Positions 23,016-26,472 of a DNA stretch of 26,472 nt are shown one piece after another; positions within the stretch are counted from its first letter, which is position 1, and each line of letters starts with the position of its first letter. Below the pieces are notes generated by a model. It was not told the origin of the DNA. It saw only the letters and a program-made list of their open reading frames with translations, and ran no database searches. Origin of the DNA: Spirochaetia bacterium (GTDB lineage Bacteria > Spirochaetota > Spirochaetia > Treponematales > Breznakiellaceae). The stretch lies in the NCBI GenBank assembly GCA_026002265.1, contig BOBG01000016.1, forward strand, positions 1 to 26,472, written 5' to 3'. Made by a program: the position numbers and the translations under genes.

Positions 23016-23627
23016 TTACGGTTCAATTCCAATGATTACAAGAGGAACGGCAGGTATTCCCTTACCTTGTCTAACAACATTATATAATTCACCTTCATAA
23101 TATGAAGGATCTGAACTCATTTGTGATTGTAATGTTTTCATAGGTAATATTTCAATTCCTACGTCAATATAATTACCAATATAAAATGCTAAATGTTTTA
23201 CAAAAAGATCATATGCAATAAACGCATATTTACCAAACTGAACTTCAATAGCCACACGGCTTTTTACAAAATCAGTCTGATTATAGCTTCTTATTGCTAT
23301 TTCTCCTTGAGCTTCAATTTCCTGCTTTTGCAAATCGGCTGGCATGGTTAGTGTTTTCCTAATTAAATTTTCGTCCTTTGTTACCCAATAGCTAACCCTG
23401 CTTTCTTGCCAGTGATATTTTGATAACTCTTGTTTAAACATTTCATTCATTTCAATAGGATTATACAATAATGTCCCCTTCATTGTTCTTTCTTTTGAGA
23501 CTTTTGTTTTACATTTTTCTGCATCAACTGTCATTATAACATTTTCAATTTCATGCCATAATTCTGGATTATGAACCAATAAAAATTCGAGGCCGTTTAA
23601 GTGTGAATATTTTTCAACTATTTTCAT
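23016..23627 (-). CDS. BstYI/BglII-family restriction endonuclease
   Basis: Type II restriction enzyme of 203 aa, the same length as BstYI as I recall it, and close to it in sequence from end to end (KIVEKYSHLNGLEFLLVHNP, SYNQTDFVKSRVAIEVQFGKY, AFIAYDLFVKHLAFYIGNYID, SDPSYYEGELYNVVRQGKG). Active-site residues of the family are in place: D119 in NQTDF, E128 and Q130 in AIEVQFG. BstYI cuts R^GATCY; the same or a related GATC-centred site is expected here by inference. Start ATG 23627 overlaps the end of the methyltransferase frame (23624-23627), so the pair is translationally coupled. The gene itself is intact, unlike its methyltransferase. Repeat K lies downstream. Confidence 0.92.
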   Translation of the reverse strand: MKIVEKYSHLNGLEFLLVHNPELWHEIENVIMTVDAEKCKTKVSKERTMKGTLLYNPIEMNEMFKQELSKYHWQESRVSYWVTKDENLIRKTLTMPADLQKQEIEAQGEIAIRSYNQTDFVKSRVAIEVQFGKYAFIAYDLFVKHLAFYIGNYIDVGIEILPMKTLQSQMSSDPSYYEGELYNVVRQGKGIPAVPLVIIGIEP

Positions 23628-24560
23628 TTTGCCATTCCTTCATATATTGGCGGTTTATTAAACAAAACTAATTGTTCCGTTGCTTCTTCCAAATCATATT
23701 CCAAATTAATTTTTGGATTTTTTGGATCATATATAGGTTTGTTCATAGGCCGGGTCTTTAATTTTCCATCCATTGCTAATTTTGTCTTTTCCACGGCAAT
23801 GCTATAATATTCTTCCATAGTTTCACACCCCATTCCACGGCGTTTGTTTTTTACCGCCGCTGCCGATGTCGAGCCAACCCCTAAGATAAGGATCAAACGC
23901 CGGATCATATTCATTTGTTAATGAGAGAACCAATCTTTCAACTAATTCAATTGGAAATTGACATGGATGAATTGTTTTTTCCACATGATTGTTTTTCACA
24001 TTGGGAATGTCCCATATATCACCTGGATTTTTTCCCAAAGGATTGCAAGAAAATTCGCCTATTCTTGGTCCTTTAAAATAACGTTTGTTTGGATATTTTT
24101 GAGGTATCCTTACGGGATCCAAATTAAAAATAAAATTATCCGTTTTTGTAAACCATAAAATGGTTTCATATCTTCCAGAAAACCTTTTTGATGCGTGTAA
24201 ACCATGACCAAATTGCCATATAATTCTATTGCGTAATTTTAAATTATATTTTTGAAAAATGGGATATAATAAAATATCCAAAGGGATTATTTCAGAATTT
24301 GTAACAAAATTTCCAACCTGCCAACATATACTTCCATCATCAGCAAGAATTCGTACACACTCATCAATTATTTGTTCCTGTTTATTATAGTATTCACCCA
24401 GATTTGATTTTTTCTCATACTTTTTCCCTATATTGTAGGGCGGTGAGGTAACAACTAATTTAACCGATTGATCCGGTATGGTTTTTACAAAATCATAACA
24501 AGAGCCATTATTGATTATAGCATCGGCTTTATCTGAATATTTGTCTAAAATTTTATCCAT
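23624..24560 (-). pseudogene. Beta-class DNA methyltransferase of the BstYI-like system, one frameshift
   Basis: About 311 residues in two frames. First frame (24560-23823): NNGSCYDFVKTIPDQSVKLVV, motif IV TSPPYNIGKKYE (residues 38-42 TSPPY, the type seen in N4-cytosine and some N6-adenine enzymes), ICWQVGNFV, IIWQFGHGLHASKRFSGRYE, HPCQFPIELVERLVLSL, FDPYL. Second frame (to 23624): LGVGSTSAAAVKNKRRGMGC (motif I, SAM binding), then a C-terminal tail. Removing one extra base at about 23882 (CTTAGGGG to CTTGGGG on the coding strand) would join FDPYL to GVGSTS. As given, the SAM-binding motif is out of frame and the enzyme should be dead, leaving the endonuclease unprotected. It has a promoter at 24578-24606. 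Confidence 0.85.
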
Positions 24561-24577
24561 AACTAACCTTTATAAAC

Positions 24578-24606
24578 ATAGTACCATATTTTTTAGTGAA
24601 TGGCAA
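24578..24606 (-). promoter_or_regulatory. Cassette promoter of the restriction-modification pair
   Basis: Minus strand TTGCCA (24601-24606), 17-base spacer, TACTAT (24578-24583), 18 bases before the methyltransferase ATG. Weaker than the other cassette promoters; bases 24607-24688 upstream of it hold only the cassette's 5' flank. Confidence 0.5.
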
Positions 24607-24688
24607 GTAGGGTTTTTCGAGAAAAGTGTCTACTGTTTTATAACAATTTGTCAAGGTTTTATATTTGCAATAATTCAAGGTACATTTC

Positions 24689-24857
24689 ACATAACGTGAA
24701 AGCTATACGACGTTTTTGCGGTTACGATAAAGGAAACCATAGGTTTCCAGCAACCACAAAAATGTGCTGGAATAAACACCACAAAGGGCGTAAGCCCGAC
24801 TGGTGTTTTATGGAAGCCAAGCCGCTACTGTGGCGCAGCGTAAACTGTTTGTTAAGC
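24689..24857 (-). repeat. attC-like repeat L, longest complete copy, 169 bases
   Basis: Outer boxes ACATAAC (24689-24695) and GTTAAGC (24851-24857). All arms are present: GGAAACC-ATA-GGTTTCC (24732-24748) inside a TTTTTGCGGTT/AACCACAAAAA arm; AAACACCA (24774-24781) with TGGTGTTT (24801-24808) enclosing GGGC-GTAA-GCCC (24786-24797); and a CCGCTACTG arm near the right end. It follows the second methyltransferase-nuclease gene (stop 24931); the 73 bases between show a short AAAAAA...TTTTTT hairpin (24891-24914). Confidence 0.8.
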
Positions 24858-24930
24858 GATGTTTTTTTACCGTCACTACCACAATCGTTTTTTTTGCCGT
24901 CCTTGGCAAAAAAAACGTGTCAATAATGCT

Positions 24931-26446
24931 TTATACACGATTTATGCCTCCATTTATCTTTAATTTCACAACTTCTATATTATCCAAGCCGTCATTGTCT
25001 ACAACTTTTACCGCTATGTTATAAGTTCCAGTCTGTAATGAAATTGTTTGTTTTACTTCTTTATCTATAATTACTGATGGCTTAAACTTTTCCTTTTCAT
25101 CATAAGCAAAATCCCAACTATAAAATTCTATTCCTGCCGGACTGTCTCCCGTTGCGATACATTCTATTTTTCTGTTTCCGTTTTCGCCTTTTGACAATTC
25201 ATCTATATGAACACCTATACTTGGTTTTACAGACAGCGGTATAATTTCTTCGACACTCACCAATTTAATAATTATCCCTTCACTGTTTTTTAACCGCGCT
25301 GCTTCTTCTATTGCCCCTCTTCCAAACGAAAATGCTATAATAAAACCAACAGGCTGTTTTTCGGTTTTGTTCTTTTCAAACACTATTTTGTTATACTGCT
25401 TTGCTGAAACAGAAAAGTTTTTTACCACGTTTACACCGATACTTTTTGATTGTTTTACCTGTATCGGAGTCCCGTTAGATGTTTTTCCGTCAACGCCTTG
25501 CTCGCCACCTTTTTTATTTTGCGGCACTCCTCCAAATTGTTGTATTATCCATGTTTCAAATTTGAACGGGTCTTCATTAAAGAGTATGTCATAATCGTAT
25601 TTATGCAACTGCACAGTATAAGGAGCTATAAATAATTCCGTCTGCTTTTGTAACTGTAATTCAGTAACTTTTACTGCTTGTACCGATTGGTCTATGCCTA
25701 TCCAGTGACGACCCAGTTTGTCCGCTACGACTATTGTAGTTCCGCCACCCATAAATGGATCGAGTACAACATCACTGATATTTGACGATGCCTTTATTAT
25801 TCGTTCAAGTAATGCTTCGGGCTTTTGTGTGGGGTAGCCGATGCGTTCTAAGATTTACACATCAAAAACATCTTCTGGTAGTTTTAAAACATTCTCTTGA
25901 CTAATTCTTGCACCTACTGGATTTTGAGCACGTTCTAAAGATTTCTCTGTTCTTGCAACTTTTATTTCATCTAGTTTGAATGTATAGGTTTTCCCTTTTG
26001 TATAAAAATATATATATCATGATTTCTCGAATAGAATTTTTTACTTGCACCACCACTTGAATAACGCCAAACAATTTCATTCTTAAAATTATTTCGCCAA
26101 ATATTTTATCTAAAATATGCACACGTATATAAGCGTCAGCATGCCAATCACAATACAGGTATATATTTCCGGTTGTTTTCAGTATTCTGTGCATTTGATC
26201 AACTCGCTCAAACAGCCACCCGATATAGTGGTCAACACCGCCAGCCCACCGGTCTTGAAAACTGCGTATTTCACCATCATCTCCCCATATTACTTCATAA
26301 TTCCGGTTCGAGAAAAACGGCGAGTCAAGATATATTAAGCCAACAGTTTCGTCTTTAATAGTTTTTAGTATTTCCAGATTATCACCGAGAATAAGGCGGT
26401 TTACTGTAAAGTTTAGCTCATCGTTTGTCGCAACATCATTAATCAT
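24931..26446 (-). pseudogene. Second methyltransferase-nuclease-PKD gene, decayed copy
   Basis: Paralog of the gene at 21351, same domain order. N-terminal frame (26446-25967): NRLILGDNLEILKTIKDETV, motif IV reads LDSPFF where the sister has LDPPFF, a damaging change. A one-base loss in an A run at 26092-26094 shifts the frame (the lost frame continues NEIVWRYSSGGASKKF). A TAA at 25855-25857 interrupts the frame again (DVFDV, stop, ILERIGYPTQKPEALLERII), and the remainder (DPFMGGGTTIVVADKLGRHW, FETWIIQQFGGVPQ, GEQGVDGKTSNGTPIQVKQS, then FYSWDFAYDE and YNIAVKVVDNDGLDN) is intact to the stop at 24931. Three separate lesions make it a pseudogene. Its C-terminus, KLKINGGINRV, shows the natural end lost in the first copy. 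The frame is also open to the right window edge, so the true start may lie outside. Confidence 0.85.
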
Positions 26447-26472
26447 TATTCCGTTTGCGACAAATTGCGCGG

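Noticed and set aside
5837..24857. CRISPR array as explanation for the repeats
   Set aside because: Repeats are 47-169 bases, widely and unevenly spaced, separated by genes, and structured; no short spacers or cas genes.
6787..24857. Repeats as ordinary intrinsic terminators
   Set aside because: They do follow genes, but they have multiple arms, conserved outer boxes and no consistent T tract; the box and flank conservation needs another explanation.

Overview
The window reads as a spirochaete chromosome, most likely a host-associated Treponema. The evidence is a P13-like outer-membrane protein, a DUF1566-type lipoprotein with a G/N/T-rich linker, an ABC sugar-binding protein with the short 'ASGK' type leader common in treponemes, and an array of gene cassettes each followed by an attC-like folded repeat (an integron with cassettes is known from Treponema denticola). 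No integrase gene is present here, so within this window the array is a cluster of attC-like sites without intI.

Region 1 (1-5834) is chromosomal backbone, mid-GC and visibly rich in CCGG: prmC (5' end cut by the window), scpA-scpB, a convergent P13-like gene, an AT-rich unknown gene with eroded sequence after it, and fucU-fucI (L-fucose mutarotase and isomerase). Region 2 (5837-6937) is a worn piece of the cassette array pointing left: two broken attC-like repeats, an internally deleted IS5-like element, an MFS transporter scrap, a small zinc-ribbon cassette with its own promoter, and one complete repeat. Region 3 (7108-11622) is an operon for a fucosylated sugar: substrate-binding protein, two permeases (no ATPase) and a cytoplasmic GH29 alpha-L-fucosidase. 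With fucU-fucI it forms one pathway (import, release of L-fucose, anomer exchange, isomerisation to L-fuculose), but array DNA separates the two halves.

Region 4 (about 11750-26472) is the main cassette array. Most cassettes point left: a membrane protein, a TPR protein, PIN toxin remains, a VOC protein, a toxin-antitoxin pair, a lipoprotein, a DNA methyltransferase-nuclease fusion, a BstYI-like restriction-modification pair, and a second, decayed methyltransferase-nuclease copy. Two cassettes (a ProC-like oxidoreductase and an M28 peptidase) point right, inside a segment of about 2.4 kb whose ends both fall inside broken repeats, which suggests an inversion. IS5-like and IS630-like remnants lie in the array.

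The repeats always sit just 3' of a gene and in fixed orientation to it. They have outer boxes of the form GCCTAAC...GTTAGGC. Their interior arms differ in sequence from copy to copy but keep base pairing, and whole arms are present or absent. Many cassettes carry a sigma-70 promoter (TTGACA-17/18-TATAAT type) close after the preceding repeat, so they should be expressed independently of position. Several genes carry one single-base frameshift; these may be real decay or sequence errors.
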